From the NCBI RefSeq assembly GCF_003719295.1, contig NZ_RFLW01000002.1, forward strand, positions 176,763-240,762: a stretch of DNA of 64,000 nucleotides, written 5' to 3'. The notes below the pieces were generated by a model. That model did no database searches, was not told the DNA's origin, and saw nothing but the letters and a program-made list of their open reading frames with translations. Position numbers and translations under genes: made by a program. Positions 1-9,723 of this stretch are shown piece by piece. Within the stretch, counting starts at the first letter, position 1; the number at the start of each line of letters is the position of its first letter. The stretch is from Haliea alexandrii. Its GTDB lineage: Bacteria > Pseudomonadota > Gammaproteobacteria > Pseudomonadales > Halieaceae.

Positions 1-277
1 CGGCGTCCGCAGGGGGGGCTTTCATTTCCGTGATGTTCGGCCAGATCTCCGCCAGTTCAGCGTTGAGTTCAAGGAACACCTGCTGATCTTCGGGTAGCTC
101 ATCTTCCGAGTAGATGGCATCTACCGGGCATTCCGGCTCGCACAGGGCGCAGTCAATGCATTCATCAGGGTGAATGACGAGGAAATTGGGTCCCTCGTAG
201 AAGCAGTCGACCGGGCACACTTCCACGCAGTCTGTGTGCTTGCACTTGATACACTGTTCGCCAACAACAAAAGTCAT
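1..277 (-). CDS. fdxA: 7Fe/ferredoxin FdxA (partial, C-terminus outside window)
   Basis: This is a small soluble electron carrier with a [3Fe-4S] and a [4Fe-4S] cluster. The translated start [17 protein letters not shown] is followed by [10 protein letters not shown] and then [19 protein letters not shown], which is the cysteine spacing of the bacterial 7Fe ferredoxin family. After the clusters comes the typical helical tail ([13 protein letters not shown]). About 92 codons lie in the window and the family is near 107 residues, so only the extreme C-terminus is missing. It lies directly downstream of mutS on the same strand, as in pseudomonads. Only the physiological partner is unknown. Confidence 0.93.
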   Translation of the reverse strand, partial: MTFVVGEQCIKCKHTDCVEVCPVDCFYEGPNFLVIHPDECIDCALCEPECPVDAIYSEDELPEDQQVFLELNAELAEIWPNITEMKAPPADA

Positions 278-361
278 GCCAGTAATGCCTCGTTTGTCAG
301 GGGCGCCTCTGCCCGGCGGGCACCCGTACGGGGCGCAAGTTTACCCGCTGCGGGGGGAGTT

Positions 362-2917
362 TTAAAGGGTTCCGCGCAATTCATAGATCAGCTGTAGTGC
401 CTCGCGCGGGGTGAGGGCATCGGGGTCTATCGTTTCCAGCCGGGTGAGGGCCGGGTGGGGCTCAGCACTGGCAAACAGCTCGGCCTGAGTGGGCGCCGGC
501 AGCGGATCGGGGCGTCCGGGGCCCCGTTCCAGCGCCTGCAGTTTCTCGCGCGCGGCGCGCAGCACGCTGTCGGGAATGCCAGCCAGCTTTGCCACCTGTA
601 AACCGAAACTGCGATTTGCCGGCCCCTCCTGGATATTGTGCAGGAACACCACGTGGTCTTCGTGTTCGGTCGCGTCCAGATGCACGTTGGCCATGCTCGG
701 GCACTGCTCCGGCAGCGCGGTGAGTTCAAAGTAATGGGTGGCAAACAGCGTGAAGGCCCGTACGTTGCGCGCCAGTTGCACCGCGGCGGCCCAGGCCAGG
801 CTGAGTCCGTCGAAGGTGCTGGTGCCGCGGCCTACCTCGTCCATCAGCACGAGACTGCGCTCGGTCGCATTGTGCAGAATGTTGGCCGTTTCGGTCATCT
901 CCACCATGAAGGTCGAGCGCCCGCTGGCGAGGTCGTCCGATGAGCCGATGCGGGTAAAGATACGGTCCATGGGCGACAGTCGTACGCGATTGGCGGGGAC
1001 GAAACTGCCAACGTGCGCCAGCAGTGCAATCAGCGCGTTCTGGCGCATATAGGTCGATTTACCGCCCATGTTCGGCCCGGTAATCAGCAGCATCCGCCGA
1101 TGGTCGTTGAGCAGGGTATCGTTGGCGATAAAGGGGTCGTCCAGTACCTGCTCCACGACCAAATGGCGTCCCGCCTCTACCTCGAAGACCTGTTCTTCGG
1201 TGAATTCCGGCTGGCACAGGCGCAAGCGCTCGGCGCGCTCCGCCAGGGTAGCGAGCACATCAAGCTCGGCCACGGCGGAAGCACTGTCTTGCAGCGCCGC
1301 CAGTTGCTCGTTGAGTGTCTCGATAAGCGCTTCATAAAGGGCCTTTTCCCTCGCCAGCGCCCGGCTGCGTGCTGAGAGCGCCTTGTCCTCGAAGGTCTTG
1401 AGCTCCGGGGTGATGAAGCGCTCAGCGTTTTTCAGGGTCTGGCGGCGCTGGTAGCTGTCCGGCGCGCGCGCGGACTGGGCCCGGCTGATTTCAATAAAAT
1501 AGCCGTGCACGCGGTTGTAGCCAACCTTCAGGGTGCTGATTCCCGTGGCTGTGCGTTCCCGGGCCTCAATTTCCAGTAGATAATCGCCCGCGTTGCTACT
1601 GATCCGGCGCAGTTCATCCAGCTCCTCATCGTAGCCCGTGGCAATCACACCGCCTTCGCGAATGACCACGGGCGGGTTCTCACATACGGCCTGCTGCAGC
1701 AATTGGCACAGATCGGGATATTCCCCCGCCTGTGCGGAGAGTGTGGCCAGCCGTTCGGCCTGGCAGGCGTGCAGCGCTTCGCGCAGGGCTGGCAGAGCTG
1801 CGAGGGAACTGCGCAGGCGCGTCAGGTCGCGGGGGCGTGCGGAACGCAGTGCCACCCGGCTGAGTATGCGCTCCATATCGCCGATCGGTTTCAGGGCGGC
1901 GCGCACCGGTTCATGCTGGTAATCGGCACAGAGTGCGGCAACGGCCGCCTGGCGCTGCCCCAGCACAGTGGTATCGGTGAGCGGGCGATGCAGCCAGCGG
2001 CGCAGGAGCCGGCTGCCCATAGCGGTTACGCACTGGTCCATCACCGAGAACAGGGTGTGCGTGTCGCCGCCGGCCAGGTTGCGGTCGATTTCCAGGTTAC
2101 GGCGGGTGGCGGCATCCAGAATCACACTCTCGGCGCGGTTTTCGTGCGCGATGCTGCGTATATGCGGCAGGTTGCTGCGCTGGGTATCCTTGACGTATTG
2201 CAGCAGGCAGCCGGCCGCGCCTACTGCCAGGCCCAGCCCGTCGCAGCCGAAGCCCTGCAGGTCGTGTGTCTGGAACTGCAGGTTCAGGGCGCGGCGCGCG
2301 CTGTCCTGCTCGAACTCCCAGGCCGGTTGTGCGCGCGCACCGCGGCGGGCGCTGAGCAGGGGCAGGCCGATGCTGTCCTGGTAAAGCACTTCCGCCGGAT
2401 TGAGTCGCTGCAACTCACTGGCCAGTGCTTCATCCCCGTCAACTTCCAGTACGCGGAAGCGCCCGCTGGCCAGGTCCAGCCAGGCGAGGCCGAATTGGCT
2501 GCGATGCTGCGCGATTGCCAGCAGCAGATTGTCGCTGCGCTCTTCGAGCAGGGCCTCGTCACTCAGTGTGCCCGGCGTTACCACCCGCACCACCTGGCGC
2601 TCCACCGGGCCCTTGCTGGTGGCCGGGTCGCCGATCTGCTCGCAGATGGCCACCGAGACACCGGCCTTCACCAGCCGTGCCAGATAGCCCTCGGCGGCAT
2701 GATAGGGCACTCCGGCCATGGGGATGGGCTCGCCGTTGGACTTGCCGCGGGCGGTAAGAGTGATGTCCAGCAATTCTGCTGCCCGCTTGGCGTCGTCAAA
2801 GAACAGCTCGTAGAAGTCGCCCATGCGATAGAACACCAGGTCTCGCGGATGCTGCGCCTTGATTTTCAGGTACTGCTGCATCATGGGGGTGTGCGCTGGG
2901 GCTGTGTCGCTGGTCAT
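362..2917 (-). CDS. mutS: DNA mismatch repair ATPase MutS
   Basis: MutS recognises mismatches and small loops and recruits MutL. The protein is 851 aa, the normal length. The N-terminal mismatch-binding domain carries the [11 protein letters not shown]-like signature (here [15 protein letters not shown]). The ATPase has Walker [12 protein letters not shown], then [12 protein letters not shown] (Walker B) and a conserved THYFELT. I chose the ATG at 2917 ([20 protein letters not shown]). The reading frame stays open for 50 further codons upstream, but that part does not resemble MutS. It is followed by fdxA on the same strand. Confidence 0.98.
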   Translation of the reverse strand: MTSDTAPAHTPMMQQYLKIKAQHPRDLVFYRMGDFYELFFDDAKRAAELLDITLTARGKSNGEPIPMAGVPYHAAEGYLARLVKAGVSVAICEQIGDPATSKGPVERQVVRVVTPGTLSDEALLEERSDNLLLAIAQHRSQFGLAWLDLASGRFRVLEVDGDEALASELQRLNPAEVLYQDSIGLPLLSARRGARAQPAWEFEQDSARRALNLQFQTHDLQGFGCDGLGLAVGAAGCLLQYVKDTQRSNLPHIRSIAHENRAESVILDAATRRNLEIDRNLAGGDTHTLFSVMDQCVTAMGSRLLRRWLHRPLTDTTVLGQRQAAVAALCADYQHEPVRAALKPIGDMERILSRVALRSARPRDLTRLRSSLAALPALREALHACQAERLATLSAQAGEYPDLCQLLQQAVCENPPVVIREGGVIATGYDEELDELRRISSNAGDYLLEIEARERTATGISTLKVGYNRVHGYFIEISRAQSARAPDSYQRRQTLKNAERFITPELKTFEDKALSARSRALAREKALYEALIETLNEQLAALQDSASAVAELDVLATLAERAERLRLCQPEFTEEQVFEVEAGRHLVVEQVLDDPFIANDTLLNDHRRMLLITGPNMGGKSTYMRQNALIALLAHVGSFVPANRVRLSPMDRIFTRIGSSDDLASGRSTFMVEMTETANILHNATERSLVLMDEVGRGTSTFDGLSLAWAAAVQLARNVRAFTLFATHYFELTALPEQCPSMANVHLDATEHEDHVVFLHNIQEGPANRSFGLQVAKLAGIPDSVLRAAREKLQALERGPGRPDPLPAPTQAELFASAEPHPALTRLETIDPDALTPREALQLIYELRGTL

Positions 2918-2994
2918 CGTGTGCGTGGTGCCTGTTCGGTGGATGGTTTGGCTTTGGCGTCGCCCAGATACTGCCACGTTTGCGAGGCTGGCGT

Positions 2995-3465
2995 TCAGTG
3001 CACCACAGAGCGCGGGCGTTGCCGGGTCGCGCCGTCTTCGGAGAAGAGATAGTCCAGACGCAGGCATTCTTCTGCCAGCTGCAGCATCGCCTGTATGGTC
3101 ATGGCCACGAAGTGGTTGAACTGGGTCTCGGTGATACCGGCGTTGCCGGGAAAGATGGCGGCTGCCACCAGCTGTGGCGTGGCATCGTCCACGATATCCA
3201 GAAACAGCTTGAGCAGCGGGTATTCCATGTTCAGGCGGCCGAGGTCTGCCGTGAGTGCCAGCAGCGCCATGGGGCGAATTTCCAGCTCGGTGGTAAACAG
3301 TAAGCCGAAGCTTTCCGGAATGAGCCGGCTATCGAGCACCCCTTCCTGTGAGCGGATTTCACTGATATGCAGGTTGTCGCAGTGTTCGCACAGGTAGTTC
3401 TGTACCGCGCCGGCGTTCAGCCAGCGCTCAAGCAGTGCGCGGTCCGGAGTAACGGGAGCGGACAT
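2995..3465 (-). CDS. YbjN-like conserved protein of unknown function
   Basis: A 156-residue soluble protein with no signal peptide or membrane segment. It reads as an alpha/beta protein with a segment [20 protein letters not shown] followed by an [11 protein letters not shown] stretch and a C-terminal helix. This resembles YbjN or type III secretion chaperone-like folds, but the resemblance is weak. It has a Cys-x2-Cys pair ([10 protein letters not shown]) near the N-terminus. It sits upstream of mutS on the same strand with a 77-base gap. The function is unknown. Confidence 0.6.
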   Translation of the reverse strand: MSAPVTPDRALLERWLNAGAVQNYLCEHCDNLHISEIRSQEGVLDSRLIPESFGLLFTTELEIRPMALLALTADLGRLNMEYPLLKLFLDIVDDATPQLVAAAIFPGNAGITETQFNHFVAMTIQAMLQLAEECLRLDYLFSEDGATRQRPRSVVH

Positions 3466-3549
3466 GGGTAATCCAGTGGCTAGAGTGAATCGCCGATTTT
3501 ACGTCATGCCCGGACTATCCTCCACCGGCTTCTGTGCTATAACGACGCC

Positions 3550-5022
3550 ATGGGCACCGATATCCATCAAGTGCAGTTTGACGCCGCCGATTATCACCGC
3601 TTCAGCCAACAGCTGGAAGCGAATCTGCAGCGCCTGGAAACACGGCTGGCCACGCCCGGTTTCGGTGCCGGGCCGGCATCTTTGGGTGCCGAGCTGGAGC
3701 TCTATGTCGTGGACCCTTCCGGTCGTCCGGCGCATCTCAATCAGGAGCTGCAGGCGGCCGCGGATGATGAGCAGCTGACGCTGGAGCTCAACCGCTACAA
3801 CCTGGAGTACAACCTGACGCCGGTTGCCCTCGCGGCCAACCCTTTTCTGACGCTTGAAGAGGAAATATGCCGCAAGCTTGGCGCGTTGCGGGCACTGGCG
3901 GCGCAGCAGGCTGCGCAGATTGTGCCCATCGGTATCCTGCCCACCCTGCGGCGGGATGACTTCGGCCCGGCCTGTATGACGCCCAAAAGGCGTTTTGCCG
4001 CATTGGTGGCACAGCTGATTGCCCGTCGTGGGCGGCACTTCACTGTCAATATCAACGGCCTGCATCCACTGCAGCTCGCCATGGACGACATCACCCTGGA
4101 GGGGGCCAACACGTCCTTCCAGGTGCATTACCGGGTGGCTCCCGAGCGGTTTGCCGATGTGTTCAATGCGATTCAGGCAGTCACACCGCTGGCCCTCGCG
4201 GTGGCGGGCAATTCGCCCACACTGTTCGGGCACAGCCTGTGGCAGGAAACCCGCATCCCGCTGTTCAAGCAATCCATCGACACCCGTCTGCCAGACCGCT
4301 ACAGCTGGAAAGAACCCGCGCGGGTGAATTTCGGCCAGGGCTGGGTGCGACGCGACGCACTGGAACTGTTTGCCGAAGCGGTGCGTCTGTACCAGCCACT
4401 GCTGCCCGTGTGTACAGAAGAGGTGAATGGCCCCGCGGCTGATGAGTTGCGCGCCCTGCAGCTTCACCAGAGCACGGTGTGGCTGTGGAATCGCCCGGTC
4501 TACGATGCAGCCGCCGGCGGCCACCTGCGCATCGAAATGCGCGCCCTGCCGGCGGGGCCGACCGCGGTCGACATGGTCGCCAACGCCGCCTTCCTGATTG
4601 GCATGGCGGAGGGCCTGCAACCGGGCTTGCAGCACTGGCTACCCGCGCTGCCTTTTCCGATTGCGGAACACAATTTCTACCGCGCCGCGCAGGAGGGACT
4701 GTCTGCACGACTGGTGTGGCCGCGCCCGCAGCAGACCGTGTGTGAGGAACAGCCCGCAGCGGCTCTGGTCGCCGCCATGTTGCCGGTGGCACGACGCGGG
4801 CTGGAAGCTATAGGCATTGCCGCGACCGAGTCTGATCGTTATCTCGGTATTATCGAGCAGCGCCTGGCCAGTGGGCAGACAGGCGCGCGCTGGCAGCTGT
4901 CGCGCCTGGGGCAGGCACGGCCGGGGGCACAACGCCCCGATTTCGACCAGCTGCGTGACATGCTCGATGCCTACCGCCTGCGCAGTGAAAGCAATACGCC
5001 AGTGGCGGAGTGGACGCCGTGA
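3550..5022 (+). CDS. GCS2-type carboxylate-amine ligase (glutamate-cysteine ligase family)
   Basis: A 490-residue protein of the glutamate-cysteine ligase type 2 superfamily, whose members join an amine to a gamma-carboxylate using ATP. The family signatures are GAELELYVVD near residue 50, a long ELNRYNLEYNLTP segment (the E-x-N metal-binding region) and HFTVNINGLHPLQL, followed by the arginine-bearing region HLRIEMRALPAGPT. Such proteins may make gamma-glutamylcysteine or other gamma-glutamyl compounds, and the substrate cannot be read from sequence. Its end overlaps the start of the next gene by 13 bases, so the two are probably translated together. Confidence 0.8.
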   Translation: MGTDIHQVQFDAADYHRFSQQLEANLQRLETRLATPGFGAGPASLGAELELYVVDPSGRPAHLNQELQAAADDEQLTLELNRYNLEYNLTPVALAANPFLTLEEEICRKLGALRALAAQQAAQIVPIGILPTLRRDDFGPACMTPKRRFAALVAQLIARRGRHFTVNINGLHPLQLAMDDITLEGANTSFQVHYRVAPERFADVFNAIQAVTPLALAVAGNSPTLFGHSLWQETRIPLFKQSIDTRLPDRYSWKEPARVNFGQGWVRRDALELFAEAVRLYQPLLPVCTEEVNGPAADELRALQLHQSTVWLWNRPVYDAAAGGHLRIEMRALPAGPTAVDMVANAAFLIGMAEGLQPGLQHWLPALPFPIAEHNFYRAAQEGLSARLVWPRPQQTVCEEQPAAALVAAMLPVARRGLEAIGIAATESDRYLGIIEQRLASGQTGARWQLSRLGQARPGAQRPDFDQLRDMLDAYRLRSESNTPVAEWTP

Positions 5023-6032
5023 GGCGGGTGAGGTTTCTGCGCAATCCACTGGCCACTGACGTTGGCGCCAGCATCGAGGACTTTCTGCAGTTCCTCGGCG
5101 GGCCCGCAAGCATCTTTCTCGATGGCGTCGATACCAGCCGCACCCGGGTTCTGGTGACCCTGTTGCACGGCAATGAACCCTCCGGATTGATGGCGCTGTT
5201 CCGCTGGCTCAAGTCGGGTCGACAGCCCGCAGTCAATTGTGTGTGTATTGTTGGTGCGGTGGAGGCGGCCTTGCGCGCGCCGTTATTCACGCATCGCATG
5301 CTGCCCGGTGCGCGTGATCTGAATCGCTGCTTCAAGCCGCCCTTCGACGGTGCCGAAGGCCTGCTGGCAGAGGAAATACTGGAAATTCTCCGGGTACATC
5401 ACCCCGAGGCGGTTGTCGATATGCACAATACCTCTGGCAGTGGCCCCGCCTTTGGTGTGTGCACGCACCTCGACCGCGAGCACGACGCGCTGGTCGCGCT
5501 GTTTACCGAACGCATGATCGTAACGCGGCTGAATCTCGGTGCGTTGATGGAGATCAGTGAGCACAGTTATCCCACTGTCACCGTCGAGGTGGGCGGACGG
5601 CTTGATGATAGCGCGCACGACCTGGCCTGGTCTGGCCTGTGTCGCTATTTTGAGAGTGAACGGGTATTGGCTGGTGACGCACCGGTATGGGATCTGGAGG
5701 TCCTCTGCGACCCCGTGCGACTGCATCTGAATCCCGGCCTGCCATTGGCTTATGGCGAGGCCCCGGACCCCGTTGCGGCGGTGACGCTGCGGCAGGATCT
5801 CGAGCACTTCAACTTCGCCACAGTGGGCCCGGAGGAACACCTGGGCTGGGCGCACGGTGAGTTGCGCAGCCTGTTCTGGGCGCAGGACGCCGGGGGACGA
5901 TGTGTGCTTTCCCGGCTGCTGCGGGTCGAAGATGGCCGCCTCTATCCCGCCACTCGCATGACGCTGTTCATGATCACCACCAATGCGACCATTGCGCGCA
6001 ATGATTGCCTGTTCTACACGGCGCCGGTGTAA
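5010..6032 (+). CDS. AstE/AspA-type M14 zinc deacylase
   Basis: A 340-residue member of the succinylglutamate desuccinylase/aspartoacylase branch of the M14 metallopeptidases. The zinc site motifs are visible: HGNEPSG (residues about 54-60), RDLNRCF, VVDMHNTSGSGPAFG and a late VEVGG carrying the catalytic glutamate. It should hydrolyse an N-acyl amino acid amide bond in the cytoplasm. The overlap with the upstream GCS2-type ligase suggests that one enzyme makes and the other hydrolyses related gamma-glutamyl or N-acyl amino acids. That pairing is inference. A GTG at 5019 is an alternative start. Confidence 0.8.
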   Translation: MDAVRRVRFLRNPLATDVGASIEDFLQFLGGPASIFLDGVDTSRTRVLVTLLHGNEPSGLMALFRWLKSGRQPAVNCVCIVGAVEAALRAPLFTHRMLPGARDLNRCFKPPFDGAEGLLAEEILEILRVHHPEAVVDMHNTSGSGPAFGVCTHLDREHDALVALFTERMIVTRLNLGALMEISEHSYPTVTVEVGGRLDDSAHDLAWSGLCRYFESERVLAGDAPVWDLEVLCDPVRLHLNPGLPLAYGEAPDPVAAVTLRQDLEHFNFATVGPEEHLGWAHGELRSLFWAQDAGGRCVLSRLLRVEDGRLYPATRMTLFMITTNATIARNDCLFYTAPV

Positions 6033-6134
6033 AGGGGCTTGCGGCACTCACAGGACCTGTAGCCTTACTAGGCACATCCAGCGACGAGGGGCGGATTTGG
6101 TGGTTCAGAAGGCTTGCATTTCCTCTGCAATACA

Positions 6135-6150
6135 CTGAGTATATATACAG
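6135..6150 (+). promoter_or_regulatory. LexA (SOS) box upstream of recA
   Basis: The 16 bases read CTGAGTATATATACAG, an exact CTG-N10-CAG match to the gammaproteobacterial LexA operator with the expected AT-rich core. It lies 71 bases before the recA start. A TTGCAT at 6114-6119 could be the -35 element, which would put the operator over the -10 region as at other SOS promoters. No strong -10 hexamer is visible, so the exact promoter is uncertain. Confidence 0.9.
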
Positions 6151-6221
6151 TACTCGGGTCAAAGCGGTTGGCCCGTATCAACTCCCGCCGTACAGGCACT
6201 CAATGACAGGAGCCGTCGATT

Positions 6222-7271
6222 ATGGACGCCAACAAGCAGAAAGCACTGGATGCAGCCCTCAGCCAAATCGAACGCCAGTTCGGCAAGGGCACGGTGATGC
6301 GTATGGGCGACACCGAGCGCGTGGCTATCCCCGCCATTTCCACCGGCTCCCTGGGCCTGGATATCGCGCTCGGCATTGGGGGTCTGCCGAAAGGGCGTAT
6401 TTGTGAAATCTACGGCCCGGAGTCTTCGGGTAAAACCACGCTCACCCTGCAGGTGATCGCAGAATCACAGAAAGCGGGTGGCACGGCGGCCTTTATCGAT
6501 GCGGAACACGCGCTGGACCCCAGCTACGCCGAGAAGCTTGGGGTACGCGTGGACGACCTCATTCTGTCGCAGCCGGATACCGGCGAACAGGCATTGGAGG
6601 TCGCCGAAATGCTGGTGCGCTCCGGTGCTGTGGACGTACTGGTGATCGACTCGGTGGCTGCATTGACCCCCAAGGCCGAAATCGAAGGTGAAATGGGAGA
6701 TTCCCATGTCGGTTTGCAGGCGCGGCTGCTGAGCCAGGCCATGCGCAAACTCACGGGCGCCATCAAGCACAGCAATTGCCTGGTGATTTTCATCAACCAG
6801 ATTCGCATGAAAATCGGCGTTATGTTCGGCAACCCGGAAACCACGACCGGCGGCAACGCGCTGAAGTTCTATTCGTCGGTGCGCCTGGATATCCGCCGCA
6901 TTGGCGCGGTAAAGGAGGGTGATGAGGTGGTCGGCAACGAGACCCGAGTCAAGGTGGTGAAAAACAAAGTGTCACCCCCTTTCAAACAGGCCGAGTTCCA
7001 GATCATGTACGGCAAGGGCATTTATCACATGGGCGAGGTGATCGACTGGGGGGTAAAACTCAACCTGGTCGACAAGTCCGGCGCCTGGTATGCCTATAAG
7101 GGTGACAAGATCGGCCAGGGTAAAGCCAACGCGGCACGGTACCTTGAAGAAAACATGGCCATTGCGAACGAAATCGAGGCTGAAATCCGCCGCCAGACCA
7201 TGGCCGCGGCAACACCGCCGCCCAAGAATGCCGCGGCGGCTGTTGAAGCCGATGGGCCCGACGACGCCTAG
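6222..7271 (+). CDS. recA: Recombinase RecA
   Basis: RecA forms filaments on single-stranded DNA, drives strand exchange and triggers LexA self-cleavage. The 349-aa protein has Walker A GPESSGKT at residues 65-72, the [11 protein letters not shown] Walker B region, the QAMRKLTG and [18 protein letters not shown] loop 2 region, and an acidic C-terminal tail (EADGPDDA). It is preceded by a consensus LexA box and followed by two tandem terminator hairpins before recX. The order recA-recX is standard. Confidence 0.99.
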   Translation: MDANKQKALDAALSQIERQFGKGTVMRMGDTERVAIPAISTGSLGLDIALGIGGLPKGRICEIYGPESSGKTTLTLQVIAESQKAGGTAAFIDAEHALDPSYAEKLGVRVDDLILSQPDTGEQALEVAEMLVRSGAVDVLVIDSVAALTPKAEIEGEMGDSHVGLQARLLSQAMRKLTGAIKHSNCLVIFINQIRMKIGVMFGNPETTTGGNALKFYSSVRLDIRRIGAVKEGDEVVGNETRVKVVKNKVSPPFKQAEFQIMYGKGIYHMGEVIDWGVKLNLVDKSGAWYAYKGDKIGQGKANAARYLEENMAIANEIEAEIRRQTMAAATPPPKNAAAAVEADGPDDA

Positions 7272-7278
7272 TGCGCCC

Positions 7279-7308
7279 GCCCGGGCTCAACGTGCCCGGG
7301 CCTCTTTT
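7279..7308 (+). terminator. Rho-independent terminator 1 after recA
   Basis: Two copies of the self-complementary GCCCGGGC (7279-7286 and 7294-7301) can pair as an 8-bp GC stem with a 7-base loop, followed by CTCTTTT. It begins 7 bases after the recA stop. Confidence 0.75.
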
Positions 7309-7310
7309 CA

Positions 7311-7360
7311 GGTGTCGGGTTCCACTCACCCCCACTCTCGCGTGCCCGACACCTCTTTTA
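7311..7360 (+). terminator. Second hairpin with T-run between recA and recX
   Basis: GGTGTCGGG (7311-7319) pairs with CCCGACACC (7345-7353) as a 9-bp stem around a 25-base loop, followed by TCTTTTA. With terminator 1 it forms a tandem pair, so little recA transcript should reach recX. The long loop makes it a weaker candidate than the first. Confidence 0.55.
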
Positions 7361-7393
7361 TTCTGCATCACTTCGTGTGTGGCACGCGGTATC

Positions 7394-7924
7394 ATGGCGC
7401 CTATGTCTGATCGTTCAAATTCACCGGCAACGGTAAACGAGGTGCGTGTCGCCGCGATGGACCTTCTGGCGCGACGCGAGCATGCACGCGGTGAGCTGCA
7501 AACCAAGCTACAGCGTCGCTTTGCCGATGTTGAGCTGATAGCGGGTGTGCTGGATGACCTGGCGGCCGAAAACCTGCAGAGTGACGCCCGCTACGCCGAG
7601 AGTCTGTTACGTCAGCGTCTGGATCGCGGGTACGGGCCCGTGCGTATTCAACAGGAGATGCGCGAGCGCGGCGTGGACCCCGTGCGTGTTGCCGCTGCGC
7701 TGGAAGCGGTTGCACCCAATTGGCGGGCCGCGGCGGAGCAGGTGTACGCGCGCAAGTTTGACCCGGTACCCGAGAGCCCAGCTGAAGCGCCCGATGACCC
7801 TGTATCCTGGCAGGCCCGCCGCGCAGAACAACAGCAGCGGCTCAAGGAAAAAGCCCGCCGCATGCGCTTCATGCAGTATCGCGGATTCCTGCCGGAGCAT
7901 TTTCGGCATCTGCTTGAGGACTGA
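7394..7924 (+). CDS. recX: RecA regulatory protein RecX
   Basis: RecX binds the RecA filament and limits its activity. The protein is about 176 aa, made of three-helix repeats: VRVAAMDLLARREHARGEL, then YAESLLRQRLDRGYGPVRIQ and a C-terminal AEQQQRLKEKARRMRFMQYRGF. These match the RecX family. The start may be the ATG at 7394 (MAPMSD) or the one at 7403 (MSDRSN), and neither has a clear Shine-Dalgarno sequence. It is separated from recA by tandem hairpins and stands 8 bases before the ABC exporter gene. Confidence 0.92.
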   Translation: MAPMSDRSNSPATVNEVRVAAMDLLARREHARGELQTKLQRRFADVELIAGVLDDLAAENLQSDARYAESLLRQRLDRGYGPVRIQQEMRERGVDPVRVAAALEAVAPNWRAAAEQVYARKFDPVPESPAEAPDDPVSWQARRAEQQQRLKEKARRMRFMQYRGFLPEHFRHLLED

Positions 7925-7932
7925 TTACCCAC

Positions 7933-9723
7933 ATGCGCCCCACGACTGACGCTGAGCCCGGCCAGGTACTCGACTGGTCAATTCTACCGCGGCTCTGGCC
8001 CTATTTACGCGACCATCGGCGTCGCATCGCGCTGGCGATGCTGTGTTTGCTGTTGGCCAAAGGTGCCATGCTGGTCATCCCCTTCATCATGAAACACATG
8101 GTGGATGGACTGAACCTCGAATCCGGTGTGCAGCTTGCCGCGCAGGTTGCCATTGGCCTGGTAGCAGCTTACGGCCTCGCACGTTTCTCCAGCGTTCTCT
8201 TCGCGGAATTGCGCGACACGCTGTTCGGGCGGGTCACGGAGCGCGCCATGCGTTCTCTGGGTTTGACGGTGTTCCGCCACGTCCACCAGCTGGATCTCAG
8301 TTTTCACCTGGAGCGACGCACCGGCGGGCTCGCTCGGGACATTGAGCGCGGCACCAGCGGTGTCAGTTTTCTGCTGCGCTTTATGGTGTTCAATATTGTA
8401 CCCACGCTGTTTGAGATTGCCGTCGTGGTCAGTGTATTCCTGTTCAATTACGGGGCCAGTTATGCTGCGGTGACCTTGGTGTCGGTGATCGCCTATGGCT
8501 GGTTTTCCTTTGGCGCAACGGAATGGCGCACCCGCTTTGTACGCGAGATGAACGAAGCCGATTCGGCCTCCAACACCCGTGCGGTCGACAGTCTACTGAA
8601 TTTTGAAACCGTGAAGTATTTCGGCAACGAACGTTTCGAGGCACAGCGCTATGATGAAGATCTGGCGCGTTGGGAGCAGGCGCGCCGGCGCAACCGGCTG
8701 TCCCTGTTCGGGCTCAACGGTGGCCAGGCACTGATCATCGCACTGGCGCAAACCAGTATCATCGGCCTGGCGGTCTTTCAGGTGCGCAGCGGGCGGCTCA
8801 CCCTCGGCGACTTCGTGCTGATCAGCCAGTACATGATCCAGTTGTTTCTGCCGTTGGGGTTTCTCGGTTTTGTCTACCGGGAAATGAAGGGTGCCATGGC
8901 CAATATCGAGCGCCTGTTTGGCTTGCTGGATGTGCGCCCGGCGCTGGTGGACCTGCCAGACGCTCCGCAGCTGGTGGTCCGCGGTGGCGCCATCCGCTTT
9001 GAACAGGTCGCTTTCCGTTACCAGACTACGCGAAGCATTCTCGACGCTGTCAGTTTTGAGGTTCCAGCAGGCAAAAAGGTCGCCGTGGTCGGTGCCAGCG
9101 GCGCCGGCAAGTCCACGCTGGTGAAGCTGCTGTTTCGTTTCTACGACCCGAGTGCCGGGCGTATCCTTATCGATGGTCAGGACATCGCCGGGGTAACCCG
9201 TGAGTCGCTGCGCAAGGCGATAGGCATTGTGCCGCAGGATACCGTGTTGTTTAACGATACCCTGCTCGAGAACCTGCGTTATGGCAAGCCCGATGCGAGT
9301 GACGCAGAGGTCGCCGAGGCTGTCCGCATGGCCCATCTCGACGCCTTTATTGCGCAGCTGCCCGACGGCTGGGAAACCCGCGTGGGTGAACGCGGACTCA
9401 AGCTCTCTGGCGGTGAAAAGCAGCGTGTGTCGATTGCGCGCACCATCCTCAAGCGGCCACCGATTCTGGTGTTTGATGAAGCCACGTCCAGTTTGGACAG
9501 TCGCTCAGAGCAGGCGATTCTGACAGCCCTGCGCGAGATAGCCCTGCACCATACCAGCCTGGTGATTGCCCACCGGCTCTCCACGGTTGTCGATGCCGAC
9601 AGTATTCTGGTGCTGGACCAGGGCAGGATTGTAGAGCAGGGTAGTCACCGTGACTTGCTCGGCAGGGGCGGGCGTTACGCCGCGCTCTGGGCGGCACAAC
9701 AGGAACAGCAGGCCGCTCAGTAG
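7933..9723 (+). CDS. ABC exporter, ATM1/HMT1-type half-transporter
   Basis: A 596-aa fused membrane/ATPase half-transporter. About six membrane segments occupy residues 25-310 with the ATP-binding domain after about residue 350. Walker A is GASGAGKST, the signature motif is LSGGEKQRVSIAR and Walker B is ILVFDEATSSLDS. The segment NTRAVDSLLNFETVKYFGNE is characteristic of the mitochondrial Atm1/ABCB7-like family, whose bacterial members export glutathione conjugates or glutathione-metal complexes. The substrate here is inferred only from family. It starts 8 bases after recX and its 3' end overlaps the convergent AbgT-family gene by 7 bases. Confidence 0.88.
   Translation: MRPTTDAEPGQVLDWSILPRLWPYLRDHRRRIALAMLCLLLAKGAMLVIPFIMKHMVDGLNLESGVQLAAQVAIGLVAAYGLARFSSVLFAELRDTLFGRVTERAMRSLGLTVFRHVHQLDLSFHLERRTGGLARDIERGTSGVSFLLRFMVFNIVPTLFEIAVVVSVFLFNYGASYAAVTLVSVIAYGWFSFGATEWRTRFVREMNEADSASNTRAVDSLLNFETVKYFGNERFEAQRYDEDLARWEQARRRNRLSLFGLNGGQALIIALAQTSIIGLAVFQVRSGRLTLGDFVLISQYMIQLFLPLGFLGFVYREMKGAMANIERLFGLLDVRPALVDLPDAPQLVVRGGAIRFEQVAFRYQTTRSILDAVSFEVPAGKKVAVVGASGAGKSTLVKLLFRFYDPSAGRILIDGQDIAGVTRESLRKAIGIVPQDTVLFNDTLLENLRYGKPDASDAEVAEAVRMAHLDAFIAQLPDGWETRVGERGLKLSGGEKQRVSIARTILKRPPILVFDEATSSLDSRSEQAILTALREIALHHTSLVIAHRLSTVVDADSILVLDQGRIVEQGSHRDLLGRGGRYAALWAAQQEQQAAQ

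Noticed and set aside
1703-3052. Plus-strand open frame of 449 codons opposite mutS
   Set aside because: It mirrors the mutS codons and has no domain, while mutS is complete and unmistakable.
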